Counted from the first letter of the stretch, positions 1 through 9,957 are shown. The stretch: 64,000 nucleotides of DNA from Shewanella aquimarina (GCF_023349185.1 NZ_JAKIKY010000007.1:62001-126000), one strand, 5' to 3'. The notes: generated from the sequence alone by a model not told the origin. Made by a program: numbers and translations.

Positions 1-275
1 TGAAACAGGTTTTTGTCGATATCGAAGCACTTATCGGTGACATCAACGCCGCGACCCTTGAGCATGATGAAAGATTCAGTGCCGCACTCATTAACATGAC
101 CACTGAGATCCGCGGCAGCTTTCATGTGCTGGACATGACCATAGAGCAGGAAGATTATTTTACCGCGCTCATCGAGCGTAATTTGAAGGAGGTGAAGTCG
201 GCCTCGCAGGCCTTTACCCGCCTACAGTCTGCGCTGGGCAAGGTGATGGATGTACTGGGGGCAAGCGTACCTTAA
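1..275 (+). CDS. 3' end of an unknown protein (partial)
   Basis: An open frame runs from the left edge (first full codon at base 3) to a TAA at 273-275, giving about 90 residues. The product is polar, rich in Glu, Asp and Lys, and looks helical, with no membrane segment or Cys motif. The window opens on tgaaac, so a missing A just outside would make an ATG and the gene could be nearly complete; this cannot be decided here. I do not recognise the family. It ends 127 bases before the hemerythrin-like gene on the same strand. Confidence 0.55.
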   Translation, partial: KQVFVDIEALIGDINAATLEHDERFSAALINMTTEIRGSFHVLDMTIEQEDYFTALIERNLKEVKSASQAFTRLQSALGKVMDVLGASVP

Positions 276-401
276 GTGATTATTTTATGTTCATTTTTCT
301 TGATCTGAGTCACGTCATCATGGCGGGTTACATATTAGTGTGAGTAAAAGTTCAACAATTGACTATAGTAACTAAAGGCGTCTAGAAGGTTGGAGGTGAC
401 G

Positions 402-944
402 ATGTTAGCGAGACTTCATAATGACCATAAACATATCGCGATACTGTTAAATATTCTCAAAAATAAGCAGCAGCGGCTGCAAAATGGTGAGGCCGTCAAC
501 TTTAATCTGATCCGAGATATCGTCGAATATATGCAGAGCTATGCCGAGCACAGCCATCACCCGGTAGAGGATCTGATCAACGAATTCTATATCCAGACAC
601 ACCCTGAAGAGGCCCTGGAAGAGAATCTGGGGGAAGAGCATCATGGTCTCATCGAAAGTTCGACCAATCTGATGACTACCCTAAACCTTATCTTGAGTGA
701 CGTCCCGGTACAGAACGAAACCCTGAGTCAGGCGCTGAAGGAGTATGTTGAGGCTCAGCGAAATCACATGATGTATGAAGAGAGTAAGTTGTTCCCCATC
801 TGGGAGGCGGGGATGACCGAGGCGCAGTGGCAGCAGGTGGCCGACAGATGTCAGGAGAAGTTAATTAGCGACCCCTTATTCAGCGACGATGACAATCTGC
901 TCTTCGAGGAGTTAAAAGAATATCTGGCCAAGGCCGAAGAGTGA
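402..944 (+). CDS. Hemerythrin HHE-domain protein
   Basis: About 180 residues, helical, rich in His, Glu and Asp. The order of possible iron ligands fits a hemerythrin-type four-helix bundle: HNDH near residues 6-9, AEHSHH near 48-53, EEHHGLI near 78, and NHMMYEES near 122. Such domains bind a di-iron centre that handles oxygen, nitric oxide or redox signals; the substrate here is unknown. I chose the ATG at 402 because GGAGGTGAC lies just upstream, although an in-frame TTG at 390 would add four residues. It is followed by a strong hairpin terminator. No operon partner is evident. Confidence 0.8.
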   Translation: MLARLHNDHKHIAILLNILKNKQQRLQNGEAVNFNLIRDIVEYMQSYAEHSHHPVEDLINEFYIQTHPEEALEENLGEEHHGLIESSTNLMTTLNLILSDVPVQNETLSQALKEYVEAQRNHMMYEESKLFPIWEAGMTEAQWQQVADRCQEKLISDPLFSDDDNLLFEELKEYLAKAEE

Positions 945-952
945 CAGACATA

Positions 953-981
953 AAAATAGCGCCTTAGGCGCTATTTTCTTA
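953..981. terminator. Bidirectional hairpin terminator
   Basis: AATAGCGCC and GGCGCTATT arms around a TTA loop, with A/T runs on both sides. It sits between the convergent hemerythrin and DUF3545 genes and can serve both. Confidence 0.8.
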
Positions 982-987
982 TCATTT

Positions 988-1179
988 TTACATCAGAAGG
1001 TTATCTAAGTCGTATTCGAAACTGCTGTCGATATCCTGAAGCTCTTTAATCAAACGCTGTTTCTCTTTGATAGCCTCTATTTCGCGCCATTTTCGCTTCT
1101 TGTTGGAGCTTCGCGAACGACTGTTGGGTCTTTCAATGACGGTATCATCTAGCGCACTACCATAATCTAAGCGATTCAT
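988..1179 (-). CDS. DUF3545 family small protein
   Basis: A 63-residue, highly charged protein. The core KKRKWREIEAIKEKQRL, followed by LIKELQDID, matches my recollection of the DUF3545 family, short proteins of unknown function common in Shewanella and Vibrio. The middle is strongly basic and the C-terminus acidic (SSFEYDLDNLL), so a nucleic-acid or ribosome association is possible, but that is inference only. AGGAGG stands just upstream of the ATG, a strong ribosome binding site that supports this start. It is a single-gene unit converging on the hemerythrin gene. Confidence 0.75.
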   Translation of the reverse strand: MNRLDYGSALDDTVIERPNSRSRSSNKKRKWREIEAIKEKQRLIKELQDIDSSFEYDLDNLLM

Positions 1180-1357
1180 GGCAACCTCCTGTTGTTGTAT
1201 TTTTTCTCAACAATTAAATATCACACTTCCAATTTATAGTGCAAGAAAAATGTTTCAATAATGTTAAGTCTGAGTGAATCATTTATGGCGCGGCAGGTGG
1301 TTTTTTGCCCGCTGTATGGGCGAAAGCTTAAGCTTGCTGGTGGATGTTACTGCAGAT

Positions 1358-1390
1358 AATAAAAAAGCCAGTGAAAACTGGCTTTTTTAT
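1358..1390 (-). terminator. Terminator of the tal-pgi unit
   Basis: Arms AAAAAAGCCAGT and ACTGGCTTTTTT around GAAA. On the minus strand it lies immediately after the pgi stop codon. Confidence 0.85.
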
Positions 1391-1409
1391 TGGCTAATCT
1401 TTCGCGAGC

Positions 1410-3047
1410 TTAAATGTGGCCGCGTCTAAAGAGATTGATGAGGGCGTTGCTGGATGCATCCAGCGCCTTAGCCTCTTCATCGCTCTGAAGACGAGCGAGT
1501 ACATCGTTACCTAGGGTCTTACCCAGTTCGACGCCCCATTGGTCGAAGGAGTTGATGTCCCATAGTGCACCCTGAACGAAGGTTCTATGTTCGTACAGGG
1601 CAATCAGGGCACCCAGAGTTTCCGGGGTCAGCTTGTCCATCAGTAGGGTGTTGCTTGGCTTATTGCCATCCATCACCTTGTGCTTAGCGATCAATGCCTT
1701 CTCTTCCTGGCTCAGCGAGCTGCCGTCGAGTTCGGCAAGAGCCTCATCGAAGGTTCTGCCTTGCATCAGCGCCTGGGTCTGTCCAAAACAGTTTGACGCC
1801 AGCTGAACATGGTGTTCACCGAGGGGGTTGTGGCTCTGCAGCGGCAGAATAAAGTCTGCCGGGATCAGTGCCGTGCCTTGGTGCAGTAACTGATGGTAGG
1901 CGTGTTGACCATTAGTGCCTTCGCCGCCCCAGATCACCGGGCCGGTTGCATGGTCGACGCTGTCGCCGTTGAGGGTGACAGATTTACCATTACTCTCCAT
2001 GTCCAGTTGCTGGAAGTAGGCTGGCAGGCCTCTGAGGTAATGATCATAGGTCAGTACCACATGGGACTGTGCCTGGTAGAAGTTGCCATAGAGCAGGGAA
2101 AATAGCCCCATGATCACCGGCATATTCTGCTCGAGAGGCGCTTCGACAAAATGTTTGTCCATCGACTTGGCACCGGCCAGCAGCTGGTAGAAGTTGTCCA
2201 TGCCAATGAGCAGTGCGATAGGCAGGCCAATCGCCGACCAGAGTGAATAGCGGCCGCCGACCCAATCCCACATAGGGAAGATGTTATCCGCATCCATGCC
2301 AAATTCGGTTGCCTTGGCCACATTTGAGGTTACGGCGACGAAATGCTTGGCGATATCCGCTTGAGTGCCGCCATTTTCCAGGAACCAGGCCTTGGCACTC
2401 AGGGTATTGGTCAGCGTCTCTTGGGTGCCGAAAGACTTGGACGACATCACGAACAGAGTGGTTTCTGGATCCACCAGACGCAGCTTCTCACACAGTGAGG
2501 TGGCATCGACGTTGGCAACGAAGTGGCACTTGAGCGCCGGATTCCAGTAGGGGCGCAGCGCCTGAGTGACGATTTTAGGTCCAAGGAATGAGCCGCCGAT
2601 ACCTATGCTAACGATATCTGTGATCGCCTTGCCCGTGTAGCCTTTCCACTCGCCCGAGGTGACAGCTTCGACAAACTTGGCCATCTTGGCCTGAGTCTGT
2701 TTTACCTCGGGGACGATATTTTGGCCGTCCACCAGGATCACCTCGTCAGTCTCGGCTCTGAGGGCGGTGTGCAGTACGGCGCGCTTCTCTGTGTTGTTGA
2801 TGATCTCGCCATTGAACATGGCGCGGATCTTATCACTTAACTTGGCAGATTTAGCCAATTCAAACAGTTGTGTCAGTGTCTGCTCATCGGCTCGGTTCTT
2901 GGAGTAGTCCAGCAACAGTCCACATGCCGACAGTGACATCTTGTCAAAGCGCTGTGGATCGGCTTCAAAGAGCTCGCGCATATGGGGCAGCTTGGCGGTT
3001 TGCGCTTCAAGCTGGGCCCACGCATCTTGCTGAGTAAGCTTAGTCAT
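1410..3047 (-). CDS. pgi: Glucose-6-phosphate isomerase
   Basis: 545 residues, the usual length for bacterial Pgi (E. coli 549). It interconverts glucose-6-phosphate and fructose-6-phosphate in the cytoplasm. Visible family motifs are [11 protein letters not shown] near residue 147, the phosphate-binding SSKSF at 202-206, [12 protein letters not shown] near 264, the catalytic Glu in MESNGKS (351), the His in NGQHAYHQ (382) and the C-terminal Lys in GVELGKTLG (510). It is the second gene of a tal-pgi operon, 13 bases after tal, so transaldolase and isomerase are probably co-expressed. A hairpin terminator follows. Nothing in the protein looks degenerate. Confidence 0.97.
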   Translation of the reverse strand: MTKLTQQDAWAQLEAQTAKLPHMRELFEADPQRFDKMSLSACGLLLDYSKNRADEQTLTQLFELAKSAKLSDKIRAMFNGEIINNTEKRAVLHTALRAETDEVILVDGQNIVPEVKQTQAKMAKFVEAVTSGEWKGYTGKAITDIVSIGIGGSFLGPKIVTQALRPYWNPALKCHFVANVDATSLCEKLRLVDPETTLFVMSSKSFGTQETLTNTLSAKAWFLENGGTQADIAKHFVAVTSNVAKATEFGMDADNIFPMWDWVGGRYSLWSAIGLPIALLIGMDNFYQLLAGAKSMDKHFVEAPLEQNMPVIMGLFSLLYGNFYQAQSHVVLTYDHYLRGLPAYFQQLDMESNGKSVTLNGDSVDHATGPVIWGGEGTNGQHAYHQLLHQGTALIPADFILPLQSHNPLGEHHVQLASNCFGQTQALMQGRTFDEALAELDGSSLSQEEKALIAKHKVMDGNKPSNTLLMDKLTPETLGALIALYEHRTFVQGALWDINSFDQWGVELGKTLGNDVLARLQSDEEAKALDASSNALINLFRRGHI

Positions 3048-3060
3048 GACGTCTATTCCC

Positions 3061-4017
3061 TTAGGCTTCGAGTTCGGCTTTTAGCATGGTTTCAAGTTTG
3101 CCCTGGTCGATGGCAAAGTTGCGGATACCTTCGGCAAGCTTCTCAACGGCCATAGGATCTTGGTTGAACTCCCAACGGAACTCGGCTTCGCTGAGGGCGG
3201 CACCCGGGGCAACGACTTCGCCTGCTGGTTTCAGCTTTTGAACGACAGGCGTGTCACTGTTTGCCATCTCTTCAAGCAGTGCAGGGCCAATTGTCAGGCG
3301 ATCGCAGCCAGCAAGTTCGATGATCTCACCCGTGTTGCGGAAGCTGGCGCCCATCACAACCGTGTTGTAGCCATGGCGCTTGTAGTAGTTGTAGATGTTA
3401 GTGACCGAGACAACGCCAGGATCTTCCTCGGCGCTGTAGTCCAGGCCGGTATCCTTCTTGTACCAGTCGAGAATACGGCCGACGAAAGGCGAGATCAGGT
3501 AAACACCGGCTTCGGCACAGGCTCTGGCCTGGGCGAAACAGAATAAAAGTGTCAGATTACAGTTGATGCCTTCTTTTTCCAGCTCTTTGGCGGCGCAGAT
3601 CCCTTCCCAGGTCGAGGCCAGTTTGATTAGGATGCGAGACTTGTCGATGCCGGCCTCTTCATAAAGCTTGATCAGCTTGTGCGCCTTCTCGATAGAGCCG
3701 GCCTTGTCGAATGAAAGACGAGCGTCCACCTCGGTAGAGATGCGGCCTGGAACAATTTTTAGGATCTCGAGGCCGATGTTGACCGCCAGTTTGTCGCCGG
3801 CATCTTCAACCTGCTGCGCCAGATCGTCACTCTGAGACTTAGCCCATTCGATGGCATTGGCAATCAGGTGTTTGTATTCAGGAATTTGGGCTGCTTTGAG
3901 AATAAGAGAGGGGTTGGTGGTAGCGTCTTGTGGTTGATAACGCTTGATGGCTTCGATGTCACCGGTATCGGCGACTATGGTGGTGATTGATTTGAATTGC
4001 TCGAGTGTATTAGCCAT
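3061..4017 (-). CDS. tal: Transaldolase B-type
   Basis: 318 residues, the size of E. coli TalB. It moves a dihydroxyacetone unit between sedoheptulose-7-phosphate and glyceraldehyde-3-phosphate in the non-oxidative pentose phosphate pathway. The Schiff-base lysine is K132 in [20 protein letters not shown] near 31-38 and [11 protein letters not shown] are the other signatures. AAGGATG stands in front of the ATG. It is the first gene of an operon with pgi. The pairing with phosphoketolase 1.6 kb away is notable because both enzymes act on sugar phosphates of the same pathway. Confidence 0.97.
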   Translation of the reverse strand: MANTLEQFKSITTIVADTGDIEAIKRYQPQDATTNPSLILKAAQIPEYKHLIANAIEWAKSQSDDLAQQVEDAGDKLAVNIGLEILKIVPGRISTEVDARLSFDKAGSIEKAHKLIKLYEEAGIDKSRILIKLASTWEGICAAKELEKEGINCNLTLLFCFAQARACAEAGVYLISPFVGRILDWYKKDTGLDYSAEEDPGVVSVTNIYNYYKRHGYNTVVMGASFRNTGEIIELAGCDRLTIGPALLEEMANSDTPVVQKLKPAGEVVAPGAALSEAEFRWEFNQDPMAVEKLAEGIRNFAIDQGKLETMLKAELEA

Positions 4018-4224
4018 GAAAATTACATCCTTCTTAAGAAGCAGCTTAAGTGTGTGGTTTACTAACGGCTATTAGACGCGATTTTGCCGATATTTCCAAC
4101 CATGAATGAAAAAAAATTACAGAAAAGTTGCTAAATATCAGTAAAAGGCATTTTAGCCATTGCCGTATAGCCGGGCTGATGTTTGGGCTAAACGGACTTA
4201 GAGTATAACCATTAAATTATGACA

Positions 4225-4258
4225 GGAAAAAAAATCGCTGCCTAAGCAGCGATTTTTA
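4225..4258 (-). terminator. Terminator of the ompA-like gene
   Basis: AAAATCGCTG and CAGCGATTTTT arms around CCTAAG. On the minus strand it lies 30-60 bases past the porin stop codon. Confidence 0.85.
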
Positions 4259-4290
4259 TTGAGCTCGATCATTAAGTTAATCGTAAAGAC

Positions 4291-5400
4291 TTACTTTAGA
4301 ATCGCCTCTTTACGAACACCCGTAACGTGGGCTTCGATGCGACGGTTAGCCTTGTTGGCTTCGGCGCTGCTGCCTTCGATCAGCGGCTGAGTGATACCAT
4401 ATCCCTTAGCGCTGACGCGATCTTGGCTGATACCGTACTTGCTGACCAGTAGCTCGGCAACGGCATTGGCACGACGCTCAGACAGATCCATGTTGTAGTC
4501 AGGGTTACCTACGTTAGAGGCGTGACCACCGATCAACACGGTTGCGCGTGGGTTTTGGTTCATGTAGTTGGCCAGCTTTTCGATTTGGCCATAAGACGCA
4601 GAGTTCACCACGGCAGAGTTATTGGCAAAGCGAATTGAACCCAGTTCATGTTTCTCGGTGACTTCGCGGTAAAGGGTACAACCGCTGGCATCAACCTTAT
4701 GATTGCTCGGCGTGTTGGCACATTGGTCTTTATCGTCGGTCACGCCGTCGTTGTCTGAATCCTTTGGTTCAACAACCACAGGTGCTGCAACGGGTGCGGG
4801 TGCAGCGGCTGCGCGACCGAAGCGGTAGCTTAGCTCAAGACCCCAGTAGTTGCTTTCCATCTCAAGGGTGTTCCACTTGTCTTCGTCGAGATTTTCATAA
4901 CGACGATACTTGGCTTGCAGCTTGAGGTTTTCGGTAAAGTTGTAGCCGATACCTGCACCAAAGTAAGGTGCAACACCGCTGTCACTGTAGTACTCGCTAC
5001 CCCACTGTTTGTTGTTAGACAGTAGGTAATTCATTGCACCGGCTTCGGCTGACAGGCTCCAACGGTCGGCAAACGGCCAGAAACCTACCAGGCCGAGTGT
5101 CATACCGCGAGCACCGACATCGTTAAGTTTGTTGGCATAGTCGACCCATTCGGCGCGGCCCAGGTCACGATAACCCAGTTCGACACCAAAATAGTCGTTA
5201 AAGAGGTAACCACCAAATACATCCCAAGCATAAGGATCATCTTCACCACATTGCTTCATGGTTTTCTGATCGCAGTTAGGCTCGTAGTTGTTTACGCCTA
5301 AACCGCCACCGACGTACCAAGGGGTGAGTTCTTGTGCTGCATTGGCTGCAAATGGGAGCATTGATGTAAGCAGAATAGCTTTCAATGTATTGTTCATCAT
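4291..5400 (-). CDS. ompA: OmpA-family outer membrane protein
   Basis: 369 residues. A signal peptide (MMNNTLKAILLTSMLPFAANA) is followed by an eight-stranded barrel-type region to about residue 195 ending in LELSYRFG, an Ala/Pro linker (AAAPAPVAAPVVVEP), a thrombospondin type 3-like calcium motif DSDNDGVTDDKDQC, and a C-terminal OmpA domain with NMDLSERRANAVAELL, which binds peptidoglycan. Such proteins tie the outer membrane to the cell wall. Two adjacent ATG codons compete for the start, with AAGGAAT about 10 bases upstream. It is a lone gene with its own terminator. The ompA symbol is by family; strict orthology is not proven. Confidence 0.9.
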   Translation of the reverse strand: MMNNTLKAILLTSMLPFAANAAQELTPWYVGGGLGVNNYEPNCDQKTMKQCGEDDPYAWDVFGGYLFNDYFGVELGYRDLGRAEWVDYANKLNDVGARGMTLGLVGFWPFADRWSLSAEAGAMNYLLSNNKQWGSEYYSDSGVAPYFGAGIGYNFTENLKLQAKYRRYENLDEDKWNTLEMESNYWGLELSYRFGRAAAAPAPVAAPVVVEPKDSDNDGVTDDKDQCANTPSNHKVDASGCTLYREVTEKHELGSIRFANNSAVVNSASYGQIEKLANYMNQNPRATVLIGGHASNVGNPDYNMDLSERRANAVAELLVSKYGISQDRVSAKGYGITQPLIEGSSAEANKANRRIEAHVTGVRKEAILK

Positions 5401-5577
5401 TTTCCAATTCCTTTGTTTTACTATCTTTCCCCCATGCTGTTTTTATCCAGTAAAAACATGCCAGCACTTTGTGGGGGGATTCCTTTGGTATTATCGCTAG
5501 CCTCTGTATTATCTTACGCGAATATAGAAATTGCCACGAATAACAGGCAAATTTTCTAGGATTATTGGTCGATAGAC

Positions 5578-5615
5578 AATAAAAAAGGCGTTTCCGCTAG
5601 GAATCGCCTTTTTTC
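5578..5615 (-). terminator. Terminator of xfp
   Basis: AAAAAAGGCG and CGCCTTTTTTC at the ends, with TTCC/GGAA pairing inside the hairpin. It follows the xfp stop codon on the minus strand. Confidence 0.8.
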
Positions 5616-5648
5616 TAGTAGAATAATTAACTTAGCGTTAATCTATTC

Positions 5649-8015
5649 TTAACGTGTCCAGACCCAGTTTTCGATGCTTTCAGGGTCTACACCGTTGGCC
5701 TTGATGTAGTTACGGTGATCAACCAGACGCTGAAGCATGTCAGTGGTGATGGCGACGTGTTGTGTCTCGTCGATCACACCCTGTTGGAATAGCTTGTAAG
5801 CCATATCGATAACCAGGTGGTAGCGAGAAGTACCGTTACGCACGCCCATATCGAATGGTGTTGTGGTTGAACCTTCCTCTTCATAACCCTTGATACGGAA
5901 TCTGTGGCTACCCTTGTAATCGAACACCAGCTTCTTGATAGTGTTTGGATAACCATGGTAGTTGAAGACCACGCCTTTATCGGCGGTGAAGATCTCATCC
6001 ATCATCCAAGGCTTGCTTTGGAACTTACGGCTACCCAGACCGCTGCTGGTTAGCTCGGTTACGCTCACGAAGCGCACGCGGACTCTTGGTAGTAGCTCAC
6101 GCAGGATGACTAGAGAAGCCATACATTCCTGGGTCACATAGTCACCACAGCCTGCTAGAACGACGTCTGGGTTGTCGTCAGAGGCGAAATCCCACACCAT
6201 GACGCCATCTTTAGCCTGTTGACGTGCTTCGTCCAGTGTCAGCCATTGTGGCAGCTCTTTCTTACCGGCAGCGATGATGTTTAGCTTGTCGCGGTCGGCG
6301 AAGGCACGCTCGGTGTAAACCAGTGTCGAGTTGGCATCTGCTGGCAGATAAGCCGAGATGATCTCTGGGTGCTTCTCAAGCATAGCCCCAAGGAAAGAAG
6401 GGTTCTGGTGAGAATAACCGTTGTGGTCTTGACGCTCTAGCAGTGAAGAGAGCACGACGTTACAAGAAGGCACAGGCTTACGGAAGTGTACGCCCTGGCT
6501 GGCATAGACATACTTACAGTATTGGTCGGCCATAGAGGACACTACTTGTGAGAAAGACTCATAAGTTGGGAACATACCGTGACGACCCGTTACTGTGTAG
6601 CCGTGTAGCATACCGAACAGCAGGTTTTCAGATAGCAGCTCGAGTACACGACCATCGCGAGACATATCTTCGTCCCAGCTCTCGATAGGCCATTGCCATG
6701 CACGATCTGTCTCTTCAAACACAGCCTGTAGCTGGTTAGAGTAGGTTTCGTCAGGGCTGAAGATACGTAGGTTACGCTGATCTCTGTTGAGCTTGAACGC
6801 ATCACGCATCCATTGACCCATCTTCAACATAGAGTAACCACGCTGTCCTCTTGGTGTTTCAGCACCGTAGGCCAGGTCTTCCAGCTTAGGGTTGTTCAGT
6901 GAACGTACCACTTCGCCGCCATAGCTCAGGTGTTGACGACCACAGCAAAGCTCTTTTGGTGGGAGCAAAGATTGAATGTCTTTGTCGAACACGATCTGGT
7001 TTTGCTCGTTGATGCTATAGAGTTCGCCGAACTTGTAGCTGGCAAGCCATTGATCTAAGGCTTCAAGGTGTTGTTTGTCTTTCGCACACTTGTTAACGAT
7101 AACCTGGTGAGATTCACAGTTGCCTTCCAGCTTCTTACCATTGTCTTCGGCAACGCCTGTCCAGCCTTTTGCGGTGCGCATCAGAATCACTGGCCAGCGA
7201 GGCTTAACGACATCTTCGCCGCTACGAGCCTTGGTTTGAATGGCTTCGATCATGGCATAGGATTCATCCATCGCCTTGGTCATCTGCACGTAGACATCTT
7301 CTTCAAGGTCGCTATCGACGATGATTGGATGATAGCCAAGACCTTTAAATTCCAACTCAAGTTCTTCGTGGCTCATGCGTCCCATACGGGTTGGGCCAGA
7401 GATCTTGTAGCCGTTGATGTGAACGATAGGCAGTACGGCACCGTTGTTTGCTGGAGAAACCAGACGGTTAGCGTACCAAGAAGCTGCTAGTGGGCCTGTT
7501 TCAGATTCACCGTCACCGATAAGTACGGTAGCGATGAGGTTAGGGTTATCCAGTACGGCACCCCAGGCAACAGAGAGCGAGTAACCTAGCTCACCACCTT
7601 CTAGGATCTGACCCGGTGCTTCTGGGTTAGCGTGAGAAGGATAGCCATAGGCAGCTGAAAATTTCTTACAGATATCTTCGATACCAGTCTCGTTGTACGG
7701 AATCGTCTCTGGATAGAAATGACTCAGCGATCCTTCCATAAACAGGTTAGCTTGTACTGCAGGGAAGCCGTGGCCTGGGCCGACAAGGTAGAGGAAAGGA
7801 CGATTGGTTTTCTTGATGAGACGGTTGACGTTAGCGTAGACGAAGTTGATACCTGGACAAGTACCCCAGTGCCCTAGCAGTCTGGGTTTGATGTCGCTAT
7901 GTTCTAGCGGACGCTTGTGCAGTACGTTTTGCTTTAGATAGATTTGCGAGGTGGCCAGGAAGTTGGTCGCTCTTACAAATTTCTTTAGTGCGGTGATCTC
8001 TTGCTGTTGTGACAT
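5649..8015 (-). CDS. xfp: Xylulose-5-phosphate/fructose-6-phosphate phosphoketolase
   Basis: 788 residues, the normal size for Xfp. It splits xylulose-5-phosphate or fructose-6-phosphate with phosphate to acetyl phosphate plus a triose or tetrose phosphate, using thiamine diphosphate. The cofactor motif is GDGESETGP at 167-175; GPGHGFPAVQ near 79 and the signature GGELGYSLSVAWGA near 140 are also family features. I chose the ATG at 8015 (MSQQQ) because GGGG lies about 7 bases upstream; an upstream in-frame start would add MGLF. The usual partner acetate kinase is not adjacent. It is divergent from agcS with a CRP-like site in between, and it has its own terminator. Confidence 0.95.
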   Translation of the reverse strand: MSQQQEITALKKFVRATNFLATSQIYLKQNVLHKRPLEHSDIKPRLLGHWGTCPGINFVYANVNRLIKKTNRPFLYLVGPGHGFPAVQANLFMEGSLSHFYPETIPYNETGIEDICKKFSAAYGYPSHANPEAPGQILEGGELGYSLSVAWGAVLDNPNLIATVLIGDGESETGPLAASWYANRLVSPANNGAVLPIVHINGYKISGPTRMGRMSHEELELEFKGLGYHPIIVDSDLEEDVYVQMTKAMDESYAMIEAIQTKARSGEDVVKPRWPVILMRTAKGWTGVAEDNGKKLEGNCESHQVIVNKCAKDKQHLEALDQWLASYKFGELYSINEQNQIVFDKDIQSLLPPKELCCGRQHLSYGGEVVRSLNNPKLEDLAYGAETPRGQRGYSMLKMGQWMRDAFKLNRDQRNLRIFSPDETYSNQLQAVFEETDRAWQWPIESWDEDMSRDGRVLELLSENLLFGMLHGYTVTGRHGMFPTYESFSQVVSSMADQYCKYVYASQGVHFRKPVPSCNVVLSSLLERQDHNGYSHQNPSFLGAMLEKHPEIISAYLPADANSTLVYTERAFADRDKLNIIAAGKKELPQWLTLDEARQQAKDGVMVWDFASDDNPDVVLAGCGDYVTQECMASLVILRELLPRVRVRFVSVTELTSSGLGSRKFQSKPWMMDEIFTADKGVVFNYHGYPNTIKKLVFDYKGSHRFRIKGYEEEGSTTTPFDMGVRNGTSRYHLVIDMAYKLFQQGVIDETQHVAITTDMLQRLVDHRNYIKANGVDPESIENWVWTR

Positions 8016-8234
8016 AAATAACCCCATTTATAGTAAGCAATAAGTTAATCAAAGCTCATGTGAGGCACTATATTTGTAATTTTATTACAAAAATGTGTTC
8101 AATATCTTATTTTTGAAAAGTCGTTAAATTTACTAAATGTTAAATTTTTGGTGGTAAACACCATGTTAGTTACGTTAATACAGTAGCTTATTTATGTCTG
8201 ATTGCGTGATGCCAATGTCATGTAAATGGGTAAG

Positions 8235-8250
8235 TGTGATCTGTATCACA
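8235..8250. promoter_or_regulatory. CRP (cAMP receptor protein) binding site
   Basis: TGTGATCTGTATCACA is a perfect TGTGA-N6-TCACA, the CRP consensus. It lies 220 bases from the xfp start and 191 bases from the agcS start, so it may act on either or both. Confidence 0.7.
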
Positions 8251-8284
8251 TGGCGCTTTTTTGATGGTATGCTATTTTGGCGTG

Positions 8285-8359
8285 TCGAATTCGGCAGGCA
8301 TGTTGTTTTGGCATCATGAAAGGATAATTCGAAAAGAAAATCCTGCCGAAATTATTCGA
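8285..8359 (+). other. Inverted repeat in the agcS leader
   Basis: TTCGGCAGG at 8290-8298 pairs with CCTGCCGAA at 8342-8350; outside it, TCGAAT at 8285-8290 can pair with ATTCGA at 8354-8359 across a small bulge. If transcribed it would form a long stem about 80 bases before the agcS ATG. It may be a leader structure or an operator pair. No known riboswitch is recognised. Confidence 0.5.
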
Positions 8360-8441
8360 TCAAATTGGGAAGGAAATTTAACAAAGATGGCGGCTTGTTT
8401 GGATATGCCGCCATAAACGTCCTAAGGGTGATAGAAGTTCT

Positions 8442-9920
8442 ATGTTTGAATCTGTATTAAATTTAGTCGATTCGACTATCAACGCGGTAAACGGCATGCT
8501 GTGGGGCAGCGTGTTGATTTACGTGCTGGTCGCTGCGGGCGTGTTATTTACATTGAGATTGGGCTTTATCCAATTACGTATGTTTGGTCATGGCACCAAA
8601 CTTGTGCTGCAAGGACGGGAAAAGACTAATGGCATTTCCTCGTTCCAGGTGTTTTGTACCTCTATGGCGGCGCGTGTGGGGACGGGCAACATGGCGGGGG
8701 TTGCGGTGGCGATCACTGTAGGTGGTGCCGGCGCCGTGTTCTGGATGTGGCTCATCGCCCTGCTTGGGATGGCGACCGCCTTTATCGAGTCGACCCTGGC
8801 TCAGGTCTATAAGGTAAAAGACAGCGACGGTCAGTATCGCGGTGGTCCGGCCTATTATATGGAGCAGGGCTTGGGCAAGCGCTGGATGGGCTCGCTGTTC
8901 TCGATATTGCTGATCATCGCCTTCGGTTTTGCGTTCAACGCCGCGCAGGCCAACACCATGACTGAGGCACTCAACAATGCCTTTGGCTTAGATAAGACCA
9001 TGGTAGGTCTGGTGATCGTCGCAGTTGCGGCCTATATCATCAGCGGTGGTCTGAAGAAAGTGGCTAAGGCTTCTGAGCTTATCGTGCCTGTGATGGCGGT
9101 GGCTTATCTGGCTATCGCCTTGGTTGTGCTGGTGATGAACCTAGAGCAGGTGCCTGCGGCGCTGGCCTATATCGTGAAGAGTGCCTTCGGTTGGGAAGAA
9201 GCCGCCGGTGGTGCCATGGGGGCCATGATGGCGGGGATCGCCAGGGGACTCTTTTCAAACGAAGCGGGTATGGGCAGTGCGGCCAATATCGCGGCGTCAG
9301 CATCACCGAACCCTAACCACCCTGCTTCTCAGGGCTTCGTGCAGATGATCGGCGTATTCGTCGATACCATAGTCATCTGTAGCGCGACTGCCGCCATCAT
9401 TTTGCTGTCTGGCGTCCTTGATGCGCCGGGCGAGCAGAAGGGGATTGGCCTGCTGCAGTTGGCGCTCACCAACGAGGTGGGCGGATGGGCAGCCTATTTT
9501 GTTGCCTTTGCCATCATACTCTTCTGTTTCTCTTCTATCATAGCTAACTACAGCTATGCGGAGAGCAATATCCTGTTCCTGAGCAAGAGTAAGAAGGTAC
9601 TGTATACCTTCCGCGCCTTGGTGTTGGCCATGGTCATGGCGGGGTCGGTTGCCTCGTTGCAGCTGGTGTGGAATTTCGCCGATGTCTCCATGGGGCTGAT
9701 GGCGCTGGTGAATATTGCCGCCATCGTCATGCTCTCTAAGGTGGCCTTTGCGGTGATCAAAGATTATGAGCTGCAGCTAAAGGCGGGCAAGGTGCCAACC
9801 TTCGATGCTGCGCATTTTCCCGAGCTTAATGGTCTGGATGAGAAGATCTGGAAGGGTAAGCCGAGTGCGGGGGTACTGGCTAAAGAGGAAGAAGAGTCGG
9901 TTGCCGTCCCAGAGGTATAG
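8442..9920 (+). CDS. Sodium:alanine/glycine symporter (AGCS family)
   Basis: 492 residues, a polytopic inner-membrane protein with about eleven hydrophobic segments. AGCS carriers take up alanine or glycine with sodium. The family signature GGPAYYMEQGLGKRWMG lies near residue 130, and TSMAARVGTGNMAGVAVAI near 73 and GLFSNEAGMGSAANIAA near 270 are characteristic. The cytoplasmic tail ends in an acidic stretch (KEEEESVAVPEV). It is a single-gene unit with a strong terminator after it. Upstream lie a CRP-like site and a stem-loop, so catabolite control is plausible. Substrate choice (alanine or glycine) cannot be read from the sequence. Confidence 0.93.
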   Translation: MFESVLNLVDSTINAVNGMLWGSVLIYVLVAAGVLFTLRLGFIQLRMFGHGTKLVLQGREKTNGISSFQVFCTSMAARVGTGNMAGVAVAITVGGAGAVFWMWLIALLGMATAFIESTLAQVYKVKDSDGQYRGGPAYYMEQGLGKRWMGSLFSILLIIAFGFAFNAAQANTMTEALNNAFGLDKTMVGLVIVAVAAYIISGGLKKVAKASELIVPVMAVAYLAIALVVLVMNLEQVPAALAYIVKSAFGWEEAAGGAMGAMMAGIARGLFSNEAGMGSAANIAASASPNPNHPASQGFVQMIGVFVDTIVICSATAAIILLSGVLDAPGEQKGIGLLQLALTNEVGGWAAYFVAFAIILFCFSSIIANYSYAESNILFLSKSKKVLYTFRALVLAMVMAGSVASLQLVWNFADVSMGLMALVNIAAIVMLSKVAFAVIKDYELQLKAGKVPTFDAAHFPELNGLDEKIWKGKPSAGVLAKEEEESVAVPEV

Positions 9921-9957
9921 GGATATTGGGCTAATCGCGGCTTTCTATTAGTTCTAT

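Larger units (their letters stand above)
8016..8441. other. Divergent xfp / agcS control region
   Basis: A 426-base AT-rich region without a credible gene. It holds the CRP-like site at 8235-8250, a short inverted repeat TGGTG-N5-CACCA at 8149-8163, and a larger stem-loop at 8285-8359. I could not assign -35/-10 elements with confidence. Confidence 0.7.
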
